Origin: Kribbella italica
GTDB taxonomy: Bacteria > Actinomycetota > Actinomycetes > Propionibacteriales > Kribbellaceae
Direction: 5' to 3'
Assembly (NCBI RefSeq): GCF_014205135.1
Contig: NZ_JACHMY010000001.1
Coordinates: 2,232,001-2,296,000, forward strand
DNA length: 64,000 nt
Within the stretch, counting starts at the first letter, position 1. Each line of letters begins with the position of its first letter. The position numbers and the translations under genes were made by a program. This document shows, piece after piece, positions 1 through 8,464 of the stretch. A model generated the notes under the pieces. It was not told the DNA's origin. It was given only the letters and a program-made list of their open reading frames with translations, and made no database searches.

Positions 1-1
1 A

Positions 2-1225
2 CGCCAGGACAAGAACTACCGCCACGCGTCGAACTCGGACATGCTCACCGCCGCCCTCAACGGCCTGGTCGACCGCACCGGTCTGGGCGGTCAGGAGCTC
101 GGCGAGGTGGTCGCCGGTGCCGTCCTCAAGCACGCCCGCGACTGGAACATGGTCCGCGAGGTCGTGCTCGGTTCGAAGCTGGCCGCCACCACCCCGGCGT
201 ACGACCTGCAGCAGGCGTGCGGGACCGGGCTCGAGGCGGCGATCCTGGTCGGGAACAAGATCGCGCTCGGCCAGATCGAGGCCGGTGTCGCGGGCGGCGT
301 GGACACCGCGTCCGACGCGCCGATCGCGGTCAACGACAAGCTGCGCTCGATCCTGCTCGACCTCAACCGGGCCAGGTCGGCACCGGACCGGCTCAAGGTC
401 CTCGCACGGGTCCGTCCCAAGGACATCGTCCCGGAGATCCCGCGCAACGCCGAACCGCGGACCCGCAAGTCGATGGGTGAGCACGCCGCGCTGACCGCGC
501 TCGAGTGGGGTGTCACCCGCGAGGCGCAGGACGAGCTCGCGTACCGCTCACACGTGAACCTGGCGGCGTCGTACGACCGGGGCTTCCACGACGACCTGAT
601 CACGCCTTACCTGGGCCTGGACAAGGACCAGAACCTGCGGCCCGACACGACGCTCGAGAAGCTGGCCAAGCTCAAGACCGTGTACGGCAAGGGCGAGACC
701 GCGACGATGACGGCGGGCAACTCTACGCCGCTGACCGACGGCGCGTCGGCCGTGCTGCTGTCGACCGACGAGTGGGCCGCCGAGCGCGGCCTGCGCCCGC
801 TGGCCTACCTGACCCACGCGCAGACCGCCGCGGTCGACTACGTGAAGGGCGCCGAGGGGTTGCTGATGGCGCCGGCGTACGCCGTACCGAAGATGCTCGC
901 GCGGGCCGGTCTGACGCTGCAGGACTTCGACTACTACGAGATCCACGAGGCGTTCGCGTCGCAGGTGCTGGCGACGCTGAAGGCGTGGGAGGACCCGATC
1001 TTCTGCAAGGAACGGCTCGGCCTGGACGCACCGCTCGGCGAGATCGACCGCGCCAAGCTGAACGTCAACGGCAGCTCGCTGGCCGCCGGCCACCCGTTCG
1101 CCGCGACCGGCGGGCGGATCGTGGCCGCGCTGGCCAAGCAGCTGGACGAGAACGGTGGCGGTCGCGGCCTGATCTCGATCTGCGCCGCCGGTGGCCAGGG
1201 CGTCGTCGCCATCCTCGAGAAGTAG
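2..1225 (+). CDS. Acetyl-CoA acyltransferase (thiolase), 5' end outside the window
   Basis: Thiolase-fold enzyme that cleaves 3-ketoacyl-CoA with CoA, or condenses two acyl-CoAs. The frame is open from base 2, so the N-terminus lies upstream; the first Met at 41 is internal. The nucleophile Cys sits in QQACGTGLEAA (codon 218-220), followed by YEIHEAFASQ, the GHPFAATGGR His motif and the C-terminal Cys loop SICAAGGQG, so all catalytic elements are present. It resembles FadI/FadA2-type thiolases. The next gene starts 12 bases after the stop, and the order thiolase, FabG4, HtdX matches fadA2-fabG4-htdX of mycobacteria, which suggests fatty acid or lipid turnover. Physiological chain length cannot be read from sequence. 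Confidence 0.93.
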   Translation, partial: RQDKNYRHASNSDMLTAALNGLVDRTGLGGQELGEVVAGAVLKHARDWNMVREVVLGSKLAATTPAYDLQQACGTGLEAAILVGNKIALGQIEAGVAGGVDTASDAPIAVNDKLRSILLDLNRARSAPDRLKVLARVRPKDIVPEIPRNAEPRTRKSMGEHAALTALEWGVTREAQDELAYRSHVNLAASYDRGFHDDLITPYLGLDKDQNLRPDTTLEKLAKLKTVYGKGETATMTAGNSTPLTDGASAVLLSTDEWAAERGLRPLAYLTHAQTAAVDYVKGAEGLLMAPAYAVPKMLARAGLTLQDFDYYEIHEAFASQVLATLKAWEDPIFCKERLGLDAPLGEIDRAKLNVNGSSLAAGHPFAATGGRIVAALAKQLDENGGGRGLISICAAGGQGVVAILEK

Positions 1226-1237
1226 GAGCCTGAAGAG

Positions 1238-2584
1238 ATGACGGATCGCTACCAGACCTTCACGCGGACGCCGCTCGGCCAGGCCCTGGTCAAGAACCTC
1301 GGCCTGCCCGACCCCACCCCGCTCCCCCGCTGGCGCGACGGCGCGCGGGTGATCGACGGGCCGGTCGTCTTCGGCTCGATCGGCGAGACCGACACCGGCA
1401 AGGCCATCCAGGCGCTGCTGCGCGACGTCGGAGCGAACTTCAGTACGGCGGCCGAAGGCGTCGCCTCCAGCGAGCTGCGCCCGAAGGCCCTGGTGTTCGA
1501 CGCGACCGGCGCAGCCAGTACGGCGGACCTCAGCTCGCTGCAGCGCTTCTTCTCCCCCGTGATCCGCCAGCTCGGCGCGGCCGGCCGCGTGATCGTCGTC
1601 GGCCGCACCCCCGAGCTCGCCGCGTCGCCCGAGCAGCAGATCGCGCAGCGCGCGCTCGAGGGCTTCACCCGGTCGCTCGGCAAGGAGGTCAAGCGCGGCG
1701 CCACGGTCAACCTCGTGTACGCCGCGCCCGACGCGCACGACCAGCTCGAGTCGACGCTGCGGTTCTTCCTGTCGCCGAAGTCGGCGTACGTCGACGGCCA
1801 GGTCGCCCGGATCGGCACCGGGCCGCTGGTCGCGACCGACCCGACCCAGCCGCTCGCCGGCCAGATCGCGCTCGTCACGGGCGCTGCCCGCGGGATCGGT
1901 GCCGCGATCGCGGACACGCTGGCCCGCGACGGCGCGACCGTGATCGGCGTCGACGTACCGCAGAACGCGAACGACCTGCGCAAGGTGATCACGAAGGTCG
2001 GCGGCAGCGAGCTGCTGCTCGACGTGACCGCGATCGACGCGCCGCAGCGGACCGCGGCCCACGCCGAGGAGCACCACGGCGGGCTCGACATCGTCGTCCA
2101 CAACGCCGGCATCACCCGGGACAAGCGGCTCGCGAACATGCGGACCGACACCTGGGAGGCCGTGCTCGACGTCAACCTGCGCGCGCCCGAGCGGATCACC
2201 GCGTACCTGCTCGAGTCCGGCGCGCTGCGCGACGGCGGCTCGGTGATCGGCGTGTCCTCGATCGCGGGCATCGCCGGGAACAACGGGCAGACCAACTACG
2301 CGACCTCGAAGGCCGGTGTCATCGGGCTCGTGCAGGCGTACGCGCCGAAGCTCGCCGAGCGGCAGATCCGGATCAACGCGGTCGCGCCCGGGTTCATCGA
2401 GACCGAGATGACCGCGCGGGTGCCGTTCGCGATTCGCGAGGTCGGGCGGCGGATCAACTCGCTGCAGCAGGGCGGGCAGCCGGTGGACGTCGCGGAGACG
2501 ATCGCCTGGTTCGCCGACCCGGCGTCGGCCGGCGTGACCGGGAACGTCGTCCGCGTGTGCGGTCAGAGCATGTTGGGAGCCTGA
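1238..2584 (+). CDS. fabG: High-molecular-weight 3-oxoacyl-ACP/CoA reductase (FabG4 type)
   Basis: Short-chain dehydrogenase of 448 residues, about 200 longer than ordinary FabG. Residues 1-205 form the extra flavodoxin-like N-terminal domain typical of HMwFabG/FabG4. The C-terminal SDR domain has the nucleotide-binding TGAARGIG at 214-221, VHNAGITRD, catalytic Ser341 in VSSIAG, and Tyr354/Lys358 in NYATSK. It would reduce 3-ketoacyl thioesters with NAD(P)H, the step between the thiolase upstream and the dehydratase downstream. The start follows a GAAGAG ribosome site; the following gene begins two bases after the stop codon, so the three genes are very likely one transcript. Confidence 0.93.
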   Translation: MTDRYQTFTRTPLGQALVKNLGLPDPTPLPRWRDGARVIDGPVVFGSIGETDTGKAIQALLRDVGANFSTAAEGVASSELRPKALVFDATGAASTADLSSLQRFFSPVIRQLGAAGRVIVVGRTPELAASPEQQIAQRALEGFTRSLGKEVKRGATVNLVYAAPDAHDQLESTLRFFLSPKSAYVDGQVARIGTGPLVATDPTQPLAGQIALVTGAARGIGAAIADTLARDGATVIGVDVPQNANDLRKVITKVGGSELLLDVTAIDAPQRTAAHAEEHHGGLDIVVHNAGITRDKRLANMRTDTWEAVLDVNLRAPERITAYLLESGALRDGGSVIGVSSIAGIAGNNGQTNYATSKAGVIGLVQAYAPKLAERQIRINAVAPGFIETEMTARVPFAIREVGRRINSLQQGGQPVDVAETIAWFADPASAGVTGNVVRVCGQSMLGA

Positions 2585-2585
2585 G

Positions 2586-3437
2586 ATGCCGACACGGCGG
2601 TACGACGACTCGCCGGGACTGGGGTCGCTGTACGCCCGGACCGTGAAGGCGACGTTGCGGAAGGCCGAGTACGAGCCTGACGCGGACGGGCTGACGCTCG
2701 AGCTGCCGGAGGTGGTGATCGACCAGGACCACCTGGCGTCGTACCGGGAAGTGACCGGGTTCGCGGCCGGGCCGGCGCTGCCGGTCACTTATCCGCATGT
2801 GCTGGCGTTCCCGTTGCACCTGGATCTGATGTCGGATCCGTCGTTCCCCTACAAGCCGATGGGGATCGTGCATCTGTCGAACACGATCACCCAGTACCGG
2901 CCGATCCCGCTGCACGCCGATCTCGCGATCACGGTGCACAGCGGGCCGGAACGGGCGCATCCGAAGGGGACGGTGTTCGACGTACTCAGTGAGGTGCGGG
3001 TCTTCGGCGAGCTGGTGTGGACGGACTCGACGACGTTGCTGAGCCGGTCTGCCGGTGATGCCTCGGCGCATGCCTCGTTGCTGAAGGATCCTGCGCTGGA
3101 CGCCGTGGCGTGGTGGGATCTGCGGGGGAATCTCGGGCGCCGGTACGCCGGGGTGTCCGGCGATCGGAATCCGATTCATCTGTTCAAGTTGTCGGCGCAG
3201 GCGTTCGGGTTTCCGCGGCAGATCGCTCATGGGATGTGGGCGAAGGCGGCCGCGTTGGCCTCGATCGAGCGGGCTGTCGGGCTGCCGGATGCTTTCGAGG
3301 TGCGGGTGGATTTCCGGAAGCCGGTGCTGCTGCCTTCGCGGGTGCAGTTCGGGTACTCCCCGGGTGGGTCCGATTTCGCGCTGTACGACGAGAAGCACGA
3401 GCTCACGCACCTGGTGGGGAAGCTCACCGAGCGCTGA
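2586..3437 (+). CDS. MaoC/hotdog 3-hydroxyacyl thioester dehydratase (HtdX-like)
   Basis: A 283-residue double-hotdog protein. The C-terminal half carries the hydratase-2 signature GVSGDRNPIHLF around residues 189-200, with Asp193 and His198 as the expected catalytic pair; the N-terminal half is a degenerate hotdog. Length and gene order match mycobacterial HtdX (next to fabG4 and fadA2). It would dehydrate (3R)-hydroxyacyl-CoA/ACP to the trans-2-enoyl ester or run in reverse. Its last 14 bases overlap the end of the convergent DUF998-like gene. Codon use is similar to the upstream genes. Confidence 0.9.
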   Translation: MPTRRYDDSPGLGSLYARTVKATLRKAEYEPDADGLTLELPEVVIDQDHLASYREVTGFAAGPALPVTYPHVLAFPLHLDLMSDPSFPYKPMGIVHLSNTITQYRPIPLHADLAITVHSGPERAHPKGTVFDVLSEVRVFGELVWTDSTTLLSRSAGDASAHASLLKDPALDAVAWWDLRGNLGRRYAGVSGDRNPIHLFKLSAQAFGFPRQIAHGMWAKAAALASIERAVGLPDAFEVRVDFRKPVLLPSRVQFGYSPGGSDFALYDEKHELTHLVGKLTER

Positions 3438-4305
3438 GGCGGAAGCGGTTGAGGGTGGCGGTCAGCCAGACCCAGGCGATGACGATCGCCGCCCAGAAAC
3501 CGAGCGTCAGGGTCTCGCTGGCCGAGCCCGAGGCGATGCCGGCGAAGGCTGCGAGGAAGAACGCGCCGGTCACGTAGGAGGCGGCGGCCCACTGCGGTGC
3601 CGACGTACGGCGGAAGTGGTTGCCGACGACGACGCAGCAGGCGATGAACGCGATGAAGCCGATCCCGCCCGCGGCGAAGTGGGCGGCGCCGTGCCAGCTC
3701 CCTTGTCCCTCGGGCGCGCCGGTCGGGAAGCCGAGCGCGGGGTCGGGGAGGAAGAGGCCGCCGGCTGCTGTTCCTGCGCCGAAGATGGTCAGGAGGACGG
3801 CTGCCGTCGTTCCCATGGCCCGCTTCAGGCCTGCGGCTCCGAGGATCACGAGGATTCCGGTGAGCACGAAGTTGGTGCTCTGGATCCAGCCGTGCTCCCC
3901 CAGGGTGAGCATGCTGCCGGCGTGCTTGCGGATGTCGAAGCCGTCGCGGGTGAAGGCCTGGGTGAAGACGACCACCAGGTTGAGCGGGCCTGCGAGTACG
4001 CCGAGGCCTAACAACAGCTTGGTGGTCCTGCGGCCGGCGACGCCGCCTGTGGCTGATGCCGCGGCGGCCGAAGAACTACGTGGAGTGTTCGTTGCCTGGC
4101 GAGGGTGGGCTGAGGTTGCCGGGTCGGCCGGGACCGGGTGGGCAGGGGGTGCCAGGTCGGCCGTGACCGGGTGGGCCGGCGTCTGCGCCTGCTCAGCCGG
4201 GTGCCTCGGCGGTACTCCTCTGCTGTTTCCGGCCGGTGCGGCATCAGCCACGGGCGACGGTGTCGGCCGCAGGGCCGCCGGGCTGTTGTTCGGGCGTGTG
4301 TTCAT
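3424..4305 (-). CDS. DUF998-like multi-pass membrane protein with Pro/Ala-rich N-terminus
   Basis: A 293-residue protein. The first 90 or so residues are low complexity, rich in Pro, Ala and His, with three imperfect copies of a unit like PAHPVTAD / PAHPVPAD / SAHPRQA; these mirror short tandem repeats in the DNA near 4090-4200. The rest has about six hydrophobic segments (LLLGLGVLAGPLNLVVVF, FVLTGILVILGAAGL and so on) with the His/Gly-rich spacing seen in DUF998 proteins. Function unknown. I chose the ATG at 4305 because GAAAGG lies 7-8 bases upstream; an ATG at 4341 lacks such a site. It lies 67 bases after the ECF ATPase gene in the same direction and may share its transcript. Confidence 0.75.
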   Translation of the reverse strand: MNTRPNNSPAALRPTPSPVADAAPAGNSRGVPPRHPAEQAQTPAHPVTADLAPPAHPVPADPATSAHPRQATNTPRSSSAAAASATGGVAGRRTTKLLLGLGVLAGPLNLVVVFTQAFTRDGFDIRKHAGSMLTLGEHGWIQSTNFVLTGILVILGAAGLKRAMGTTAAVLLTIFGAGTAAGGLFLPDPALGFPTGAPEGQGSWHGAAHFAAGGIGFIAFIACCVVVGNHFRRTSAPQWAAASYVTGAFFLAAFAGIASGSASETLTLGFWAAIVIAWVWLTATLNRFRLSAR

Positions 4306-4372
4306 GGTCTTGCCTTTCGACGCGGGGTGGATGCTTACCAACGCGTCGGATGGAGGTCGACCAGATCGACAC

Positions 4373-5143
4373 TCAGTTTTCTGGACCCGGGACCGACAAA
4401 GGATTGAAGCCGTACGGGAGTTCCAGGCGGTGGGCTGACATCAGGGACGGGTCGGCCAGCAGGTCGCGGGTTTTGCCGTCGGCGGCGATGCGGCCGTTGT
4501 CCATCAGGAGGCTGCGTTCGCACAGCTGGAGGGCGTACGGGAGGTCGTGGGTGATCATCAGCAGCGTGACGTCCAGTGCGGAGAGGATGTCGGCGAGTTC
4601 GCGGCGGCTGGCTGGGTCGAGGTTGCTGGACGGCTCGTCGAGGACCAGGACCTCGGGGCGCATGGCGAGGACGGTGGCGACCGCGACCCGGCGGCGCTGG
4701 CCGTAGGAGAGGTGATGGGGAGCGACGTCGGCGTGGTCCTGCATGCCGACCTGGACCAGCGCTTCCTGGACCCGCTCGTCGAGGTCGGCGCCGCGGAGGC
4801 CCAGGTTGGCGGGGCCGAAGGCGACGTCGTCGCGGACGGTGGGCATGAAGAGCTGGTCGTCGGGGTCCTGGAAGACCAGCCCGACCTTCCGGCGTACTTC
4901 GGGCAAGTGCTCGCGGTGGAGGTCGCTGCCGCCGATCTGGACGCGGCCGCTGCCGGTGCCGCCGGCGACGGAGCCGAGGATGCCGTTGAGGTGCAGGACC
5001 AGCGTGGTCTTGCCGGCGCCGTTCGGGCCGAGCAGGGCGACGCGCTCGCCGCGTTCGATGGTGAAGTCGACGCCGAACAGCGCCTGCCGGCCGTCGGGGT
5101 AGGCGAACACCAGACGCTCGACGCGGATCGAAGGACTGCTCAC
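4373..5143 (-). CDS. cbiO: ECF transporter ATPase subunit for Ni2+/Co2+ (NikO/CbiO)
   Basis: Energy-coupling ATPase of 256 residues. Walker A GPNGAGKT is at 39-46, the signature appears as LSYGQRRRVA (the Tyr-Gly variant common in ECF ATPases), and Walker B plus switch as LVLDEPSSNLD, followed by the H-loop THD. It powers metal uptake through the T component encoded just upstream. The GTG start overlaps the cbiQ stop (GTGA), so translation is probably coupled. There is a single ATPase gene here, as in NikMNQO systems. Confidence 0.93.
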   Translation of the reverse strand: MSSPSIRVERLVFAYPDGRQALFGVDFTIERGERVALLGPNGAGKTTLVLHLNGILGSVAGGTGSGRVQIGGSDLHREHLPEVRRKVGLVFQDPDDQLFMPTVRDDVAFGPANLGLRGADLDERVQEALVQVGMQDHADVAPHHLSYGQRRRVAVATVLAMRPEVLVLDEPSSNLDPASRRELADILSALDVTLLMITHDLPYALQLCERSLLMDNGRIAADGKTRDLLADPSLMSAHRLELPYGFNPLSVPGPEN

Positions 5144-5898
5144 AAGCCGACCACCCTAGCCGTCACCGCGACGGCGATCGCCGCCAGGGACACCGTCAGC
5201 CCGGTCAGCCACTGACCACGATCGGCACCGCTCACCGACAGCAGCGGCATCCGCCCGGTGTATCCCCGCGACTGCATCGCCAGGTGCACCCGCTCGCCCC
5301 GCTCGAAGCTGCGGACGAACAGCGCCCCCACTCCCCCGGCGACCGCCTTCAGATGCCCGACGCGCCCCCCGGCGTACCCACGGGACTCGCGCGCGATCCG
5401 CATCCGGTGCAGATCGTCCGACACCACGCTCAGGTACCGAACCATGAACGACAGGATCGCCACCAACGTCGACGGCAACCGCAGCCGCTCGAGCCCGGCG
5501 AGCAGCTCCCGAGGCCCGGTCGACGCCGAGAGCACGATCGCCGCAATCACCCCGAGCGTCCCCTTCGCCAGCACGTTCCACGCGCCCAGCACCCCGGACG
5601 ACGACAGCGACACTCCCAGTACGTCGACCCGCGGCCCGGTCGCCACGAACGGCAGCAGCAGCGCGAACACGATGAACGGCGTCTCCACCGCCAGCCGCCG
5701 CAACACCGTTGCCGCAGGCAACTGAGCCAGCAGCACGCACCCGACGATCAGTACGGCGTACAGCCCGAACGCCCAGAAGATCGCCGCCGGCGTCGACACC
5801 ACCGCGAGCACGAACAGCAGCAGCGCGACGATCTTCACCTGCGCCGGCAGCCGGTGGACCAGGCTCCCGGTCGGCACCAAGAGGCCGTCCGCACTCAC
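5140..5898 (-). CDS. cbiQ: ECF transporter transmembrane (T) component, NikQ/CbiQ
   Basis: A 252-residue membrane protein with several hydrophobic segments and the cytoplasmic coupling region MRIARESRGYAGG and LAMQSRGYTGR, the two Ala-Arg-Gly/Ser-Arg-Gly helices that contact the ATPase in ECF T components. The reading frame stays open far upstream, but the sequence only becomes CbiQ-like at a GTG start whose GTGA overlaps the nikMN stop, so that start was chosen. It links the substrate-specific NikMN subunit to NikO. Confidence 0.92.
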   Translation of the reverse strand: MSADGLLVPTGSLVHRLPAQVKIVALLLFVLAVVSTPAAIFWAFGLYAVLIVGCVLLAQLPAATVLRRLAVETPFIVFALLLPFVATGPRVDVLGVSLSSSGVLGAWNVLAKGTLGVIAAIVLSASTGPRELLAGLERLRLPSTLVAILSFMVRYLSVVSDDLHRMRIARESRGYAGGRVGHLKAVAGGVGALFVRSFERGERVHLAMQSRGYTGRMPLLSVSGADRGQWLTGLTVSLAAIAVAVTARVVGL

Positions 5899-6932
5899 GA
5901 CACGGTCGTGTCGGCGTTGGCGCGCGCCGAGCGCAGCGAGGCGAGCTTCGCGATCAGCAATCCGACCACGATCGTCACCAGGACGCCGATGATGCCGGCC
6001 AGCGCCCCCGAGACGTGGCTGTTGCCGATCCCGCTCACCCCGTAGTCGGCCAGCGGGCTCCCCGCGACCGCCGAGTCCTTCGCCGCGCTCTCGAACCCGA
6101 GCTTGGCCCCGACGAACTCCAGCCCGTCCGGATGCGCGCTCGCGAACAAACTCACCACGCCGGCGACGAGCAGCGTCACCGCGACCCCGACGCCCAGCGA
6201 ACGCCCGGGCGGACGCGCCGCGACCGGCCGGTCCGGCGAGACCGTCGACGAGTTCCCGTCGGCGTCCACCAGCACGAGATCGGCCTGCAGGTGCCGGGCG
6301 GCGTAGACCAGATCCGGCCGGGTCGCGACGACCGCGCTCAGCACGGCCGCGGTGATCACCGCCTCCCCGAGCCCGACGAGAACGTGCCAGCCGACCATCG
6401 CCGTCGCGAGCTTGCCGAGCGGGATGTCGACCGCGCCGCCCACGGCGTACAGGCCGGTGAAGCAGAGTGCGGCGACCGGCACCGAGACCAAGGCGCCGAC
6501 AGTGGCCGCCGGTACGACGCTGCCGACGCGCTTCGGCAGGACCTGCAGCAGCGCGCGGGTGACGAAGTACCCGACGAGGACCGTGATCAGGCCCATCAGC
6601 GTGATGTTCGTGCCGAGCGCGGTCAGGCCGCCGTCGGCGAACAGCAGTCCCTGCACCAGCAGCACCGTGGACATCACCAGCACCGCGGTCCACGGCCCGA
6701 CCAGCGCGGCGGCCAGCGCGCCGCCGAGCAGGTGCCCGCTCGTCCCCGCGCCGACCGGGAAGTTGACCATCTGGACGGCGAACACGAAGGCCGCCGTCAG
6801 CCCGGCCAGCGCCGGTCCGGTCTCCCGGATCTCGCGGCTGGCGCGCTGGAGGCTGATGCCGACGGCACCGGCCGCGATCAGTCCGGTCGCGATCGAGGTC
6901 GGTGCGTCGAAGAATCCGTCAGGTACATGCAT
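5895..6932 (-). CDS. Fused substrate-specific ECF component NikMN (CbiM plus PDGLE domain)
   Basis: A 345-residue fusion. It begins MHVPDGFFDAP: in CbiM/NikM proteins the N-terminal Met-His, with the next His, forms the metal-binding loop, so this ATG must be the true start even though no strong ribosome site precedes it. Residues 1-215 are the seven-helix CbiM core; the C-terminal part contains SAHPDGLEFV and two membrane segments, the PDGLE/NikN module. Such fusions are typical of nickel rather than cobalt importers. A Nur-like palindrome lies 19 bases upstream, which also argues for nickel. Confidence 0.92.
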   Translation of the reverse strand: MHVPDGFFDAPTSIATGLIAAGAVGISLQRASREIRETGPALAGLTAAFVFAVQMVNFPVGAGTSGHLLGGALAAALVGPWTAVLVMSTVLLVQGLLFADGGLTALGTNITLMGLITVLVGYFVTRALLQVLPKRVGSVVPAATVGALVSVPVAALCFTGLYAVGGAVDIPLGKLATAMVGWHVLVGLGEAVITAAVLSAVVATRPDLVYAARHLQADLVLVDADGNSSTVSPDRPVAARPPGRSLGVGVAVTLLVAGVVSLFASAHPDGLEFVGAKLGFESAAKDSAVAGSPLADYGVSGIGNSHVSGALAGIIGVLVTIVVGLLIAKLASLRSARANADTTVS

Positions 6933-6951
6933 ACCTGCATTGTTGATCCAG

Positions 6952-6968
6952 TTGCGACCCGATCGCAA
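6952..6968. promoter_or_regulatory. Candidate Nur (Fur-family nickel regulator) operator
   Basis: The sequence TTGCGA-CCCGA-TCGCAA is a perfect inverted repeat with a 5-base spacer. It matches the Streptomyces Nur box pattern TTGCaa-N5-ttGCAA as I remember it. It sits 19 bases before the nikMN start codon, where it would block initiation. No nur gene is in the window, so the regulator is inferred. Confidence 0.6.
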
Positions 6969-6988
6969 CAAGCTGAGCCCGGCGTTCG

Positions 6989-8344
6989 TCAGAGGTTCTT
7001 CAAGGCCTCGCCGTACGCCCGGTGGAAGGTCGGGTACGCGAAGATCATCTGCTGCAGCTCCTTCACCGGTACGGCGGCGTGCACGGCGACCGCGAGCCCG
7101 CTCAGCACCTCGCCCCCGACCGGCCCGGCGCTGGTCGCGCCGACCAGCACTCCGCGCGAAGCGTCCATCACGACCTTCACGAACCCCTCGTTGCCGGCCT
7201 TGTGGATCCACCCCCGGGTCGAGTCCGGGATCTGCGTGATCGCGGTCCGGACGTCGAGGCCCTGGTCGCGCGCCTGCTGCTCGGTCAGCCCGACCGCGCC
7301 GATCTCCGGATCGGTGAAGGTGACCCGGGGCATCGCGTGGTAGCGCGCCCGCGGAGCGCCGTCGGCACCGAGGATGTCGAGCACGGCGACGTTCGCCTGG
7401 TACATCGCGTTGTGCGTGAAGGCGCCGATCCCGGTGACGTCGCCGACCGCCCAGACGTTGCTCGCGGCCCGAAGCTGTTCGTCCACGGCCACGAACCGCG
7501 CCGACGGGTCGACGCCGACCGCGTCCAGCCCGAGCCCGCGGACGTCGGTCCGCCGACCCGTTGCCACCAGCAACTTCTCGCCGGTGACCGCGGAGCCGTC
7601 GCCGAGCCGGACGGTGAAGCCGTCGTCGTACGACACCGCCTCAGCCCGTACGCCGGTCCGGAAGGTGATCCCGTCCCGCTCGAGCACCTCCTGCGCCAGC
7701 GCGCTCGACTCCGGCTCCTCGAGCACCAGCACCCGATCGGCCGCCTCGACCACGGTCACCGCGACCCCGAACCGCGCGAACACCTGCGCGAGCTCGAGCC
7801 CGATCGCGCCCCCGCCGAGGACGATGATCGAGGCCGGCAGCGTGTCGGCCTCGATCGCCTCGTGGTTGGTCCAGAACGGCGTACCGGCCAGCCCTTCGAT
7901 CGGCGGCACCACCGGTACCGTCCCGGTCGCGACCACGATCCCCTTCGACGCCTCGAACGTCCGGTCGCCGGCCTGCACTGTGCCAGGCGCGGTGATGGTC
8001 GCGCGCTCCCGCAGGAACGTGACGCCCTTGCCGACCAGCCGGTCGACCGCGACCTGGTCGTTCCAGTTGTCGGTGGCCTCGTCGCGGATCCGGCGCGCGA
8101 CCGGCGCCCAGTCCGGCTCGACGGTCGCCCGGCCGGCCATCCCGTCGACCCGTCGCGTCTCGGCGACCAGGTTCGCGGCCCGGATCATCATCTTGCTCGG
8201 GATGCACCCCCAGTACGGGCACTCGCCGCCGACCAGCCGCGGGTCGATCCCGACCACATCGAGGCCGGCCTGGGCCAGTCGCCCGGCCGTCTCCTCGCCA
8301 CCCACGCCGAGCCCGATCACGACGACGTCCACCTGTTCAGCCAT
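6989..8344 (-). CDS. FAD-dependent pyridine nucleotide-disulfide oxidoreductase
   Basis: A 451-residue member of the dihydrolipoamide dehydrogenase/mercuric reductase family. The N-terminal FAD motif is GLGVGGEETAG, the redox-active pair Cys42/Cys47 is in ECPYWGCIPSK, the NAD(P) motif is VLGGGAIGLELAQ, a second FAD motif is VWAVGDVTGIG, and a dimerisation domain follows. The C-terminus reads YPTFHRAYGEAL: the His of the HPT motif used by lipoamide dehydrogenases is Tyr here, as in mercuric reductase and some LpdA proteins, so lipoamide is probably not the substrate. The start at 8344 excludes a basic upstream stretch without homologous character. Natural electron acceptor unknown. Confidence 0.88.
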   Translation of the reverse strand: MAEQVDVVVIGLGVGGEETAGRLAQAGLDVVGIDPRLVGGECPYWGCIPSKMMIRAANLVAETRRVDGMAGRATVEPDWAPVARRIRDEATDNWNDQVAVDRLVGKGVTFLRERATITAPGTVQAGDRTFEASKGIVVATGTVPVVPPIEGLAGTPFWTNHEAIEADTLPASIIVLGGGAIGLELAQVFARFGVAVTVVEAADRVLVLEEPESSALAQEVLERDGITFRTGVRAEAVSYDDGFTVRLGDGSAVTGEKLLVATGRRTDVRGLGLDAVGVDPSARFVAVDEQLRAASNVWAVGDVTGIGAFTHNAMYQANVAVLDILGADGAPRARYHAMPRVTFTDPEIGAVGLTEQQARDQGLDVRTAITQIPDSTRGWIHKAGNEGFVKVVMDASRGVLVGATSAGPVGGEVLSGLAVAVHAAVPVKELQQMIFAYPTFHRAYGEALKNL

Positions 8345-8464
8345 GCGGCCAAATCTCGCAGACGCCCGCCTTCCGGCCAAGCGTCCGGGCCGACGGCGCA
8401 AACGGTTACCGCAGCGTCAGCAACCGTTCACCCGCGCTGCGTAACCTCGGGCTCTGGAGGGGGA

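Noticed and set aside
548..2788. Very long antisense open frame
   Set aside because: Arg/Gly/Ala/Asp-rich product antisense to clear thiolase and FabG genes; a GC-content artefact.
6933..7211. N-terminal extension of NikMN
   Set aside because: The frame is open, but CbiM/NikM function requires the Met-His N-terminus at 6932, and the extension overlaps the upstream reductase gene.
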